Assembly: GCA_019116915.1 (NCBI GenBank)
Contig: DXAS01000162.1
Location: forward strand, 1-22,271
Direction: 5' to 3'
Origin: Flavonifractor avicola
Lineage (GTDB): Bacteria > Bacillota > Clostridia > Oscillospirales > Oscillospiraceae
DNA length: 22,271 nucleotides
This document shows, piece by piece, positions 13,686 to 21,507 of this stretch; the stretch's first letter is position 1, and the number at the start of each line of letters is the position of its first letter. The translations under genes and the position numbers were made by a program. The notes under the pieces are model-generated. The model saw nothing but the letters and a program-made list of their open reading frames with translations, did no database searches and was not told the origin of the DNA.

Positions 13686-14381
13686 TTATTTCTCGTCCAG
13701 GGGCAGGGGCGCGGGGGGCGCAAATTGATCCGCGCAGTCCTGAGCCAGCTTGCGCAGGTGCTCGTCCTGACTGCTAAAGTTGGAGGACAGCTGCTCCAGC
13801 ATCTGGTGCAGCTTGTCCAGCTCCTGACCGGTGCGGGAGATGGCCCCGTCCATATCCGAGCGCAGCAGGTCATAGCCTGCCTGCACCTTATGGAGCCACT
13901 GAGTGACCTCGGTGTGGGCCCGACGGACCTTTTCCTCCGCCTCCTGTTGCACCTCCTGAGCCCGGCAGTGGGCCTCAAGCTCGATGCCGGCGGTGCGGTC
14001 CTTTACCTGCTGGTAGGCGGCGGCGTCGCGCTCGGCCTGAGCCAGGCGGGCATTGGCGTCAGTCAGCTGGGCGGCGGTCTGCTCGGCCTCTCCACGGACC
14101 TGAGTCAGCTGGGCCCGCAGCGCGTCCGCTTCTTTGCGTGCCTCATCCAGCTGGGCAGTCAGGGCCTCCTTTTCTTTGGCCAGCATCTCAGCCTGCTCTT
14201 TGGCCTGCCCGGCCTGCGCCGCCAGCTCCTCCTTTTCGGCCGCCAGCTCATCCCGCTCCCGCTGAAGCTGGGCCAGCTTTTCCAAGTGGGTCTGGTTGGA
14301 GGATTCAATATAACTCAGCACATCCTGCTTCTGGAAACCGCCGAAGGTGGCGGTACGAAACTGAAGCTCTGTGGCGCTCAT
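13686..14381 (-). CDS. DivIVA-domain coiled-coil protein
   Basis: A 231-residue protein. The N-terminus (FRTATFGGFQKQDVLSYIE, about residues 8-26) matches the lipid-binding DivIVA/GpsB head (the F..GGF...V..Y pattern). Residues about 30-150 are an uninterrupted Glu/Ala/Gln/Leu coiled coil, with a second helical region at about 155-220 and a Pro-rich end. DivIVA proteins sit at curved membranes at septa and poles; this is a DivIVA-like member, not necessarily DivIVA itself. The start is the ATG at 14379-14381 behind GAGGTG, with an in-frame GTG at 14390 inside that site. The promoter is at 14414-14442, divergent from the RNA methyltransferase gene. Confidence 0.85.
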   Translation of the reverse strand: MSATELQFRTATFGGFQKQDVLSYIESSNQTHLEKLAQLQRERDELAAEKEELAAQAGQAKEQAEMLAKEKEALTAQLDEARKEADALRAQLTQVRGEAEQTAAQLTDANARLAQAERDAAAYQQVKDRTAGIELEAHCRAQEVQQEAEEKVRRAHTEVTQWLHKVQAGYDLLRSDMDGAISRTGQELDKLHQMLEQLSSNFSSQDEHLRKLAQDCADQFAPPAPLPLDEK

Positions 14382-14413
14382 AGGGGACACCTCATTTCCA
14401 CAAATTCATGCCT

Positions 14414-14442
14414 ATTTTAACACAGTTTTCTCCATAACACAA
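14414..14442 (-). promoter_or_regulatory. Promoter of the DivIVA-like gene
   Basis: TTGTGT (14437-14442) and TAAAAT (14414-14419), read on the minus strand, have a 17-base spacer. Confidence 0.55.
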
Positions 14443-14455
14443 TCCGCTCTTTTCG

Positions 14456-14484
14456 TTGACTCGACAGGGGTAGAATGATATAAT
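14456..14484 (+). promoter_or_regulatory. Strong sigma-A promoter of the RNA methyltransferase-ecf-truA block
   Basis: TTGACT (14456-14461) and a consensus TATAAT (14479-14484) have a 17-base spacer. It is the best promoter in the window and is followed by closely packed genes up to at least pgsA. Confidence 0.85.
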
Positions 14485-14520
14485 AGGATGATTATGACAA
14501 TAATGACCGGGAGGATGACT

Positions 14521-15384
14521 ATGTGGGTCTCTGACGGATGGAAAGATTATGAGCTGCTGGACTGCGGCGGGGGAGAACGTCTGGAGCGCTGGGGCAAGTT
14601 TACTCTGGTGCGCCCTGATCCCCAGGCTATTTGGCGCCCCGAAGGGCGGCATCCCGGCTGGAACCGGTACGACGCCCGGTACCAGCGGTCCTCCACCGGC
14701 GGCGGGCGCTGGGTGAAAAAGGCCCTGCCCGAGCGGTGGACGCTGGGCTATAAGGAGCTTACCTTTAATATTAAGCCCATGAACTTCAAGCACACCGGCC
14801 TGTTCCCTGAGCAGGCTGCCAACTGGGACTTTGCCATGGAGCGTATCCGCTCCGCCGGCCGGCCGGTGAATGTGCTCAACCTGTTTGCCTACACCGGCGG
14901 GGCCACCGTGGCCTGCGCCGCGGCGGGCGCCAGTGTGTGCCACGTGGACGCTGCCAAGGGTATGGTGAGCTGGGCCCGGGAGAACGCTGCCTCTTCCGGC
15001 CTCACCGAAGCCCCCATCCGCTGGATCGTGGATGACTGCGGCAAATTTGTGGAGCGGGAGATCCGCCGGGGACGGAAGTACGATGCCGTCATTATGGACC
15101 CGCCCTCCTATGGACGGGGCCCCTCCGGCGAGATCTGGAAGCTGGAGGAGAACCTGTTCCCCTTTGTGGAGCTGGTGACCGGGGTGCTGTCGGACAACCC
15201 CCTGTTCTTCCTCATCAACTCTTACACCACCGGCCTTGCCCCCTCGGTACTCACCTACCTGCTGGAGACACTGGTGGCCCGGAAGCACGGCGGCCATACT
15301 GAGAGCCAGGAGCTGGGTCTGCCGGTAACCGCTACCGGCCTGGCGCTGCCCTGCGGTGCTACCGGACGATGGATCTGCGACTAA
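14521..15384 (+). CDS. Class I SAM-dependent methyltransferase, RlmI/RlmK-like
   Basis: A 287-residue Rossmann methyltransferase. The SAM site NLFAYTGGATVACAAAGA (120-137) and the acidic HVDA (141-144) precede the catalytic DPPSYGRG (193-200), the pattern of RlmI/RlmK-type 23S rRNA cytosine- or guanine-modifying enzymes. The N-terminal PUA domain of RlmI is not recognisable. The sequence is about 100 residues shorter than RlmI, so the substrate is open. GGGAGG lies 6 bases before ATG 14521; other in-frame ATGs at 14488-14515 lie upstream of or abut it. It ends 12 bases before ecfA1 and is therefore the first gene of that operon. Confidence 0.88.
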   Translation: MWVSDGWKDYELLDCGGGERLERWGKFTLVRPDPQAIWRPEGRHPGWNRYDARYQRSSTGGGRWVKKALPERWTLGYKELTFNIKPMNFKHTGLFPEQAANWDFAMERIRSAGRPVNVLNLFAYTGGATVACAAAGASVCHVDAAKGMVSWARENAASSGLTEAPIRWIVDDCGKFVEREIRRGRKYDAVIMDPPSYGRGPSGEIWKLEENLFPFVELVTGVLSDNPLFFLINSYTTGLAPSVLTYLLETLVARKHGGHTESQELGLPVTATGLALPCGATGRWICD

Positions 15385-15396
15385 GAAGGAGACGCT

Positions 15397-16257
15397 ATGG
15401 GACAAGCCATTCTTGAAACAAAGGACCTGCACTTCCGCTATGACGAGGAGGAGGGCCCTTCCCCGGTGGTGCTGGACGGGGTGGACCTCCAGATCCAGGC
15501 GGGCACCTTCGTGGCGGTGCTGGGCCACAACGGCTCGGGGAAATCCACCCTGGCCAAGCATTTGAATGCCATTTTGCTGCCCTCCGGCGGCAAGGTGTAT
15601 GTGGACGGTATGGATACCGCCGACGAGGAAAAACTGATGGATATCCGGCGTACCGTGGGCATGGTGTTCCAGAACCCGGACAACCAGATCGTTGCCAACG
15701 TGGTGGAGGAGGACGTGGCCTTCGCTCCGGAGAATCTGGGAGTACCCCCGGAGGAGATCCGCCGCCGGGTGGACGACGCCCTGAAGGCGGTAGGGATGTA
15801 TGAGTACCGGGAGCACGCCCCCCATCTGCTCTCCGGCGGTCAGAAGCAGCGGGTGGCCATCGCCGGCGTCATCGCCATGCAGCCCCGATGCATCGTGCTG
15901 GACGAGCCCACCGCCATGCTGGACCCCATTGGCCGCTCCGAGGTACTGAAAACCATTAAGGAGCTCAACCGTACCTCCGGGGTGACGGTGGTACTCATCA
16001 CCCACCACATGGACGAGGCCGCTCAGGCCGACCGGCTGGTGGTCATGTCCAGGGGCAAGGTCATCGCCGACGGTGCCCCCCGTGAGGTATTCAAGCAGGT
16101 GGAGGCACTGAAGGAAGTGGGCCTCACCGTCCCCGAGACCACCGAGCTTCTGTGGGAGCTGCGAAAGGCAGGGGTGGACGTCTCCCTGGATGCCCTCAGC
16201 GACGAGGAGTGCGCCCAGGAATTGTATCAGCTGCTGAACCAGGGCGTTACCCCGTAA
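15397..16257 (+). CDS. ecfA1: Energy-coupling factor transporter ATPase EcfA1
   Basis: A 286-residue ABC ATPase, one of two that power group II ECF vitamin/micronutrient importers. Walker A is GHNGSGKST (43-51), the Q-loop FQNPDNQIVA (91-100), signature LSGGQKQR (145-152), Walker B CIVLDEP (165-171), and the switch THHMDEA (202-208). It pairs with EcfA2 downstream and with the membrane coupler EcfT. The substrate-binding S component is not in the window, as is normal for the shared-module type. AAGGAG precedes the ATG, 12 bases after the methyltransferase stop. The C-terminus (about 245-286) is the ECF-specific extension. Confidence 0.95.
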   Translation: MGQAILETKDLHFRYDEEEGPSPVVLDGVDLQIQAGTFVAVLGHNGSGKSTLAKHLNAILLPSGGKVYVDGMDTADEEKLMDIRRTVGMVFQNPDNQIVANVVEEDVAFAPENLGVPPEEIRRRVDDALKAVGMYEYREHAPHLLSGGQKQRVAIAGVIAMQPRCIVLDEPTAMLDPIGRSEVLKTIKELNRTSGVTVVLITHHMDEAAQADRLVVMSRGKVIADGAPREVFKQVEALKEVGLTVPETTELLWELRKAGVDVSLDALSDEECAQELYQLLNQGVTP

Positions 16258-16293
16258 GGGGAATGCACCATTGTGATAAAGGACTGAAGCAAA

Positions 16294-17274
16294 TTGGAAC
16301 CGATTATTCAGACGGAGCGCCTGAGTCATATCTATTCCGCCGGCACCCCCTTTGAGCACGGGGCCCTGGTGGACGTGGACTTTACCGCCTACCGCGGGGA
16401 GTACCTGGGCATCATCGGCCACACCGGCTCGGGCAAATCTACCCTGATCCAGCACCTCAACGGCCTGTTGAAGCCCACCTCGGGCAGAGTGCTCTTTGAG
16501 GGCAAGGACATCTGGGAGAGCAAGGAGCGTACCCGCCAGACCCGCTTCCAGGTGGGCCTGGTGTTCCAGTACCCCGAGTATCAGCTCTTTGAGGAAACCG
16601 TTTATAAGGATATCGCCTTCGGCCCCGGCAACATGGGGCTGGAGCCCGACGAGATCGACCGCCGGGTGCGGCAGGCCGCCCAGTTCGTGGGCCTGAAGGA
16701 GGAGACTCTGGAGAAGTCTCCCTTTGAGCTCTCCGGCGGCCAGAAGCGCCGGGTTGCCATTGCCGGCGTTATCGCCATGGAGCCCTCGGTGCTCATTTTG
16801 GACGAGCCCACCGCCGGCCTGGACCCGGTGGGTGTGGAGTCCATTCTGGGCAACATCCACGACTACCATGTGGCCAAGAATGCCACCATCATCATCGTCT
16901 CCCACTCTATGGAGGAGATGGCCCGGACGGTGGACCGCATCGTGGTGGTCAACGACGGCAAGATTCCCTTCTCCGGCGCTCCCCGGGAGGTATTCGCCCA
17001 CGGGGACGAGCTGGAGCGCATGGGACTGGGTGTGCCCGCCATGACCCGGGTGTTCCACCGGCTGCGTGCCATGGGGGTGGACATCGACCCCTCGGTGTAC
17101 ACCATCCAGCAGGCCAGAGACGCGATTCTGGCCAAACTCAACGGGGCCCCCCGCAAAGCCGGGCAGCGGCTTTGCGGGGAGAGGAAGAAGGAGCCTGTGG
17201 ATATGGAATTTTCAGCCGGTCTGGCTGGAAATGGAATGGAGCAGGCTGCTTCTGACGAGAAGGGGGTGGTGTAA
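16294..17274 (+). CDS. ecfA2: Energy-coupling factor transporter ATPase EcfA2
   Basis: A 326-residue ABC ATPase, partner of EcfA1. Walker A is GHTGSGKST (42-50), Q-loop FQYPEYQLF (91-99), signature LSGGQKRR (146-153), Walker B LILDEPT (167-173), then the SHSMEEM switch. The start is TTG 16294-16296: a TGA stop sits three codons upstream in frame, and AAAGGA is about 11 bases ahead. The usual length is near 285 residues; the extra 35-40 residues at the C-terminus (RKAGQRLCGERKK...) are polar and not part of the ATPase fold. The stop codon touches the ecfT start codon. Confidence 0.95.
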   Translation: MEPIIQTERLSHIYSAGTPFEHGALVDVDFTAYRGEYLGIIGHTGSGKSTLIQHLNGLLKPTSGRVLFEGKDIWESKERTRQTRFQVGLVFQYPEYQLFEETVYKDIAFGPGNMGLEPDEIDRRVRQAAQFVGLKEETLEKSPFELSGGQKRRVAIAGVIAMEPSVLILDEPTAGLDPVGVESILGNIHDYHVAKNATIIIVSHSMEEMARTVDRIVVVNDGKIPFSGAPREVFAHGDELERMGLGVPAMTRVFHRLRAMGVDIDPSVYTIQQARDAILAKLNGAPRKAGQRLCGERKKEPVDMEFSAGLAGNGMEQAASDEKGVV

Positions 17275-18087
17275 ATGGCGCTGAAAGACATTACCCTGGG
17301 CCAGTACTTCCCGGGCAAGACCATCATTCACCGGCTGGACCCCCGCACCAAGCTCATCGGCACCATTGCCTATATCGTAGCCCTGTTTCTGGCTGCCAAC
17401 GTGGTGACCTACGCCATTTTGCTGGTGCTGCTGGCCGCCCTTATCGCCATTTCTAAGGTGGGGCTCAAGAGCATCCTGCGGGGCATGAAGCCCATCTTCA
17501 TCATCATCCTCATCACCGCCATTCTGAACCTGTTCTTTACTCCCGGTGAGGGGGAACCGCTGGTGTCCTGGTGGGTGTTTACCATCTATGCGGAGGGCAT
17601 CCGGGCGGCGGTGTTTATGATCCTGCGGATTATGATGCTCATCACCTGCACCTTCCTGCTGACCTACACCACCTCGCCCATCATGCTCACCGACGGCCTG
17701 GAGAAACTGCTCAGCCCCCTGAAGGTGATCCGGATACCCATTCACGAGCTGGCCATGATGATGTCCATTGCCCTGCGGTTCATCCCCACCCTCATTGAGG
17801 AGACCGATAAGATCATGTCCGCTCAGAAGGCCAGAGGCGCCGATTTCGACAGCGGCAACCTGATCCGCAAGGCCCGCGCCCTGGTGCCCCTGCTGGTGCC
17901 CCTGTTTATTTCTGCTTTCCGCCGGGCCGACGAGCTGGCGGTAGCCATGGAGTGCCGGTGCTACCACGGCGGCAGCGGACGCACTCGCCTGCGCCAGCTG
18001 AAGATGAAGGGTGTGGACATTCTCTCCCTGCTGCTGTCGGTGGCTCTGTGCGTGGGTATCGGTGTGCTGGCTCACTACGGTTGGTAA
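17275..18087 (+). CDS. ecfT: Energy-coupling factor transporter transmembrane protein EcfT
   Basis: A 270-residue membrane protein with about five to six helices, the scaffold that couples the two EcfA ATPases to vitamin-binding S components. The diagnostic coupling motifs are present: QKARGAD (184-190), and MECRCYHGG (225-233), a variant of the second ARG-type motif. The N-terminal HRLDPRTKL (19-27) is also typical. It begins directly at the ecfA2 stop (TAA then ATG), and its ribosome site (AGGGGGTGG) lies inside ecfA2, implying translational coupling. truA follows after 44 bases. Confidence 0.95.
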   Translation: MALKDITLGQYFPGKTIIHRLDPRTKLIGTIAYIVALFLAANVVTYAILLVLLAALIAISKVGLKSILRGMKPIFIIILITAILNLFFTPGEGEPLVSWWVFTIYAEGIRAAVFMILRIMMLITCTFLLTYTTSPIMLTDGLEKLLSPLKVIRIPIHELAMMMSIALRFIPTLIEETDKIMSAQKARGADFDSGNLIRKARALVPLLVPLFISAFRRADELAVAMECRCYHGGSGRTRLRQLKMKGVDILSLLLSVALCVGIGVLAHYGW

Positions 18088-18131
18088 GGGACCACAATTT
18101 TTACCAAAATTTAAGGTTTACTGAAGGACTT

Positions 18132-18881
18132 ATGAGAAATATTGCGTTAAGATTGATGTATGTGGGCACGGCCTACCACGGCTGGCAGGTCCAGAAGAAC
18201 GCCGTTACCGTGGCTGAAACTCTGGAAAAGGCCCTGGCCACGGTGGTAGGCCATCCGGTGAAGTGTACCGGCGCAGGCCGTACCGATGCCGGGGTCCACG
18301 CCGAGACCTATGTGGCCAACTTCCGCACCACCTCCCGCATTCCCTGCGACCGGCTGCCCCTGGCGGTGAATACCCGGCTGCCCGATGACATCGTAGTGGT
18401 GAAGGCCACCGAGGTGCCGGACGAGTTCAACGCCATCGGCTCCTGCCTGAAGAAGGAGTATACCTACCAGATCTACAACTCCCACATCCGCAACGCCTTC
18501 TATGTAGACCGGGCCTGGTTTTATCCCAAGCACCTGGACGAGGGGATTATGCAGCGGGCGGCCTCCCACTTTGTGGGTACCCATGACTTCGCCGCTGTCC
18601 GCAGCGTAGGTACCGAGACCCGCACCACCGTGCGGACGGTCCACTACTTCAATATCACCCGCAGCGGTCTGATGATCGAATGCAAGGTGTGTGCCGACGG
18701 TTTCCTGTACAACATGGTGCGGGCCATGGTGGGCACCTGCGTCTATGCCGCCGAGGGCAAGTTCTCTCCCGATGACGTGCCCGCTATCCTGGAGGGCAGG
18801 AACCGCACCGCCGCAGGCCCCACGGTGCCCGCCGGCGGTCTGTACATGACAAAGCTATGGTACCATGAGGATGTGTTGTAA
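18132..18881 (+). CDS. truA: tRNA pseudouridine(38-40) synthase TruA
   Basis: A 249-residue enzyme that converts U38-U40 of tRNA anticodon stems to pseudouridine. The N-terminal LMYVGTAYHGWQVQ and the catalytic GAGRTDAGVHA (with Asp52 as nucleophile) are unmistakable, and the length is normal. The ATG at 18132 has AAGGA 4 bases upstream. ecfA1-ecfA2-ecfT-truA is a conserved Firmicutes gene order that usually follows the ribosomal protein cluster; here no rpl/rps genes flank it. The next gene overlaps its stop codon (TAATG). Confidence 0.95.
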   Translation: MRNIALRLMYVGTAYHGWQVQKNAVTVAETLEKALATVVGHPVKCTGAGRTDAGVHAETYVANFRTTSRIPCDRLPLAVNTRLPDDIVVVKATEVPDEFNAIGSCLKKEYTYQIYNSHIRNAFYVDRAWFYPKHLDEGIMQRAASHFVGTHDFAAVRSVGTETRTTVRTVHYFNITRSGLMIECKVCADGFLYNMVRAMVGTCVYAAEGKFSPDDVPAILEGRNRTAAGPTVPAGGLYMTKLWYHEDVL

Positions 18882-20110
18882 TGCCTCGCCACATAATTTC
18901 CAAGAAGGCGCATAGACTGAACGAGGACAAGGACGCCAATCCCTCCCGCAAGAAGGAGAAGCGGCCCAATCCAGTGCTGCGGCTGCTGGCCTTTCTGCTG
19001 ACCGTAGTCATGGTGCTGGGCGCCATCTTCCTCATCGTCAACTATGATAAATTGAATTTTGACTCCATCAAGCGGTGGTTTGCCTACCGGGATCTGGAGC
19101 GGGGAGACAGCGGACAGGCTGAATCTTTCCCATTTGACGGGGACAGCAGCAGCACCTTTGCCAGCCTGGACGGCGATCTGCTGGTGTGTTCCACCACCGG
19201 TGTGCGGCTCTATTCAGCCAGCGGTCAGGTGTATGTGGACCGCACAGTCACCATGGAAAACCCGGTTGCGGTAGCCGCCGGGTCCACCGCTCTGGCCTAC
19301 GATGCCGGCGGCCAGACTCTGTTGGCCTGCCGGAACCGGGAGGAGGCCTTTACCCTGGAGCTGGCGGAGGACGAAGAGGTGCTCTCCGCCGATGTAAACG
19401 GGAAGGGCTGGATGGTGACGGTGACCCAGGAGAGCGGTTATAAGGGCGTGGTCACGGTGTACGACAGCCAGTTCCAGCCCCAGATGCAGGTGAGCCTGTC
19501 CAGCCGCTTTATCATGGATGCAGCCCTGTCGCCGGACAACAGTACGGTGGCGGTGCTCACCATGGGCCTCACCGACGGAACCTTCACCAGTCAGGTGGAG
19601 CTCTATCCCACCGCCGGCGCCGCTTCCGATGCCTCTCCCCAGACTACCTGCACGGTGGGCGGCCAGGTGATCCTGGACATGACCTGGGACGACAGCGGAA
19701 TCTGGGCCCTGGGTGAGGATGAGATCTATCATCTGGATGATTCCGCCGCCCTGACGGGCAGCTATTCCTATTCCGACCGCTATCTGAAGGGCTTTTCCCT
19801 GGCAGGAGACGGTACCGCCGTTCTGCTGCTGGGCAAGTACCGGGCAGGCAGTACCGCTGAGCTGGTGGTGGTGGACACCCAGGGCGAGGCCCGGGCCACC
19901 ATGGCTCTGGACGAGCAGGTGCTGTCCATCTCGGCGGCCGGGCGGTATATCAGTCTGCTGACCGCCGATCAGCTGAACATCTATGACCAGGATCTGTCGG
20001 TCTATCATTCCCTGGAAGAGACCCAGAGCGCCCGCAAGGTGCTCCAGCGCTCCGACGGCAGTGTGCTGCTCATCGGCAACGACACCGCACGGGTCTATTT
20101 GCCCCAGTAA
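18881..20110 (+). CDS. DUF5711-like membrane-anchored beta-propeller protein
   Basis: A 409-residue protein. A basic N-terminal cytoplasmic region (1-30) precedes one membrane helix (about 33-53). The rest, probably extracytoplasmic, is rich in short strand-like repeats (DGDLLVCSTTGVRLYSASGQ and similar units), suggesting a WD40/PQQ-like propeller. The layout matches clostridial proteins I recall as DUF5711, but the family name is from memory and the function is unknown. It overlaps the truA stop by one base and precedes a CvpA-like gene by 15 bases, so it is in the operon. No catalytic or metal-binding motif is seen. Confidence 0.75.
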   Translation: MPRHIISKKAHRLNEDKDANPSRKKEKRPNPVLRLLAFLLTVVMVLGAIFLIVNYDKLNFDSIKRWFAYRDLERGDSGQAESFPFDGDSSSTFASLDGDLLVCSTTGVRLYSASGQVYVDRTVTMENPVAVAAGSTALAYDAGGQTLLACRNREEAFTLELAEDEEVLSADVNGKGWMVTVTQESGYKGVVTVYDSQFQPQMQVSLSSRFIMDAALSPDNSTVAVLTMGLTDGTFTSQVELYPTAGAASDASPQTTCTVGGQVILDMTWDDSGIWALGEDEIYHLDDSAALTGSYSYSDRYLKGFSLAGDGTAVLLLGKYRAGSTAELVVVDTQGEARATMALDEQVLSISAAGRYISLLTADQLNIYDQDLSVYHSLEETQSARKVLQRSDGSVLLIGNDTARVYLPQ

Positions 20111-20125
20111 TCACGGAGGAACCCT

Positions 20126-20833
20126 ATGGCAATCGTATTTGAACTGATCGTTGTGGCCATCCTGGCGGCCTTTGTGCTGCTGGGTATCAAGCGGGGACTG
20201 GTTTTGTCCCTGTGCGGCCTGGTGGGCGTGCTCATCGCCTTTGGCGGCGCCGGCGTGCTGGCCCGTACCCTGTCTCCCATGGTGGCAGACGCCCTGGAGC
20301 CCAAGTTTGCTGCCGCCATTGAGGAGCAGCTGGACCAGCAGATCCAGGCCAGCCTGGAGGAGAACGGCCAGACAGGGGAGGAGGCTCCCACACCGGATAC
20401 CCTGCCTCTTCAGGACGTGCTCAACGCCCTGCGGGACATGGGTTTCTATGAGCCTCTGATCAACAGCGTCAACCAGGCGGTAGAGAACGGTATGACCGAG
20501 GTGGCCGCCAGTGCCGCAGCCAAGGTGGCAGCGGCCATCGCCCAGTCAGCGGCCTATCTCATCCTGTTCCTGGTAGGTTTTGTGGTTATTCTCATTCTGT
20601 GGAAGCTTGTAAGCCGGGCTTTGGATTTGGTGGCCCGCCTGCCGGTGCTCCACTTCCTCAATAAGACTCTGGGCGGCGTGTTTGGCCTGCTTCAGGGCTG
20701 CCTGATCCTGTTTATCGCCGCCTGGGCCATCCAGTTCATGGGTAATCTGATCCCGGCGGAGACGGTGGAGCACACGGTACTGCTGAAATTCTTCATGACT
20801 ACCAATCCTATGAGCCTGCTTTCCGGCGTGTAA
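20126..20833 (+). CDS. CvpA family membrane protein
   Basis: A 235-residue membrane protein. Helix 1 (about 4-20) ends in LLGIKRGLVLSLCGLVGVLIAF, the signature region of CvpA/colicin V production proteins. A long cytosolic or periplasmic helical insert (about 55-135) follows, and then two or more helices (about 140-160 and 186-208). CvpA proteins are linked to envelope homeostasis, and their molecular role is not settled. GGAGG is 7 bases before the ATG. It lies 15 bases after the DUF5711-like gene and 44 bases before pgsA. Confidence 0.8.
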   Translation: MAIVFELIVVAILAAFVLLGIKRGLVLSLCGLVGVLIAFGGAGVLARTLSPMVADALEPKFAAAIEEQLDQQIQASLEENGQTGEEAPTPDTLPLQDVLNALRDMGFYEPLINSVNQAVENGMTEVAASAAAKVAAAIAQSAAYLILFLVGFVVILILWKLVSRALDLVARLPVLHFLNKTLGGVFGLLQGCLILFIAAWAIQFMGNLIPAETVEHTVLLKFFMTTNPMSLLSGV

Positions 20834-20877
20834 CCGGCAGCGATCTGAGAAAAAGAGAGAAATTCAGGTGAATCGAC

Positions 20878-21417
20878 ATGACAGTCCCCAATATTCTGTC
20901 CCTGTTCCGGCTGTTTCTGGTGCCGGTGTTCGCAGTGGTGTTTTTCCAGCCTATGCCGGACGCCCATACCTGGGCGGCCCTCATCTATCTGGTGGCCTTC
21001 CTCACCGATATTGCCGACGGCTGGATCGCACGCCACTTCAATCAGGTCAGCAAGCTGGGCCGCATTCTGGATCCTGCAGCTGACAAGTGGATGACCTTTA
21101 CGGTCATTATCTGTATTACAGTGGACGGCATTATCCCCCTGTGGGCAGTGATCGTGTTCTTCTGCAAGGAGCTGTGCATGGCCATCGGCGGTTATCTCAT
21201 GTACCGCCGCCTGGGGGATGTGATCCCCTCTAACTGGCTGGGCAAGCTGTCTACCGGCGTGTTCTTTGTGGTGTGTGTGGCCCTGATGCTGTTCCCCGCC
21301 ATCCCCAGAGCGGGGCGCACCGCCATGATCGGCGGGGCTCTGGCACTGACGCTGCTGGCGCTGGCAGGGTATGTGTACCAGTATTGCAAGACCATGGGGG
21401 AAAGAAAGCCGGCCTGA
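20878..21417 (+). CDS. pgsA: CDP-diacylglycerol-glycerol-3-phosphate 3-phosphatidyltransferase
   Basis: A 179-residue membrane enzyme that joins CDP-diacylglycerol and glycerol-3-phosphate to phosphatidylglycerol phosphate, the committed step for anionic phospholipids. The full CDP-alcohol phosphotransferase signature is visible: D44, D47, G48, A51, R52, G61, D65, D69 (within DIADGWIAR...GRILDPAAD). The N-terminal MTVPNILSLFRLFLVPVF fits PgsA. The assignment to PgsA rather than another CDP-alcohol enzyme rests on that start and on length. The ribosome site (CAGGTG) is only moderate. No terminator follows clearly, and the ClpE-like gene starts 90 bases later. Confidence 0.9.
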   Translation: MTVPNILSLFRLFLVPVFAVVFFQPMPDAHTWAALIYLVAFLTDIADGWIARHFNQVSKLGRILDPAADKWMTFTVIICITVDGIIPLWAVIVFFCKELCMAIGGYLMYRRLGDVIPSNWLGKLSTGVFFVVCVALMLFPAIPRAGRTAMIGGALALTLLALAGYVYQYCKTMGERKPA

Positions 21418-21452
21418 TTCATACCCAGTTCATAATTTCGGATTAGAATCAT

Positions 21453-21489
21453 CTCTCCGGGGAGAGGGTCCGTACGGGGCCGTCCCCGT
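21453..21489 (+). promoter_or_regulatory. Tandem hairpins ahead of the ClpE-like gene
   Basis: CTCTCC-GG-GGAGAG (21453-21466) and ACGGGG-CCGT-CCCCGT (21474-21489) are two perfect GC-rich inverted repeats. The second ends two bases before AAAGGAG. Neither has a T-run. They could affect translation or mRNA ends; I see no CtsR or CIRCE operator. Confidence 0.35.
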
Positions 21490-21507
21490 CAAAGGAGCTG
21501 AACATAT

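Noticed and set aside
14392..17058. An 888-codon open frame antisense to the methyltransferase and ecf genes.
   Set aside because: Its translation is low-complexity (His/Gly/Gln/Val-rich) with no domain, it covers well-supported plus-strand genes, and it arises from GC-biased third codon positions.
21418..21449. TTCATA...TAGAAT as a promoter for the ClpE-like gene.
   Set aside because: The spacer would be 20 bases and the -35 is poor; transcription from the upstream operon is at least as likely.
21486..21496. GTCAAAGG upstream of the ClpE-like gene as a CtsR operator half.
   Set aside because: CtsR needs two spaced heptads (GGTCAAA-type direct repeats); only one partial copy is present.
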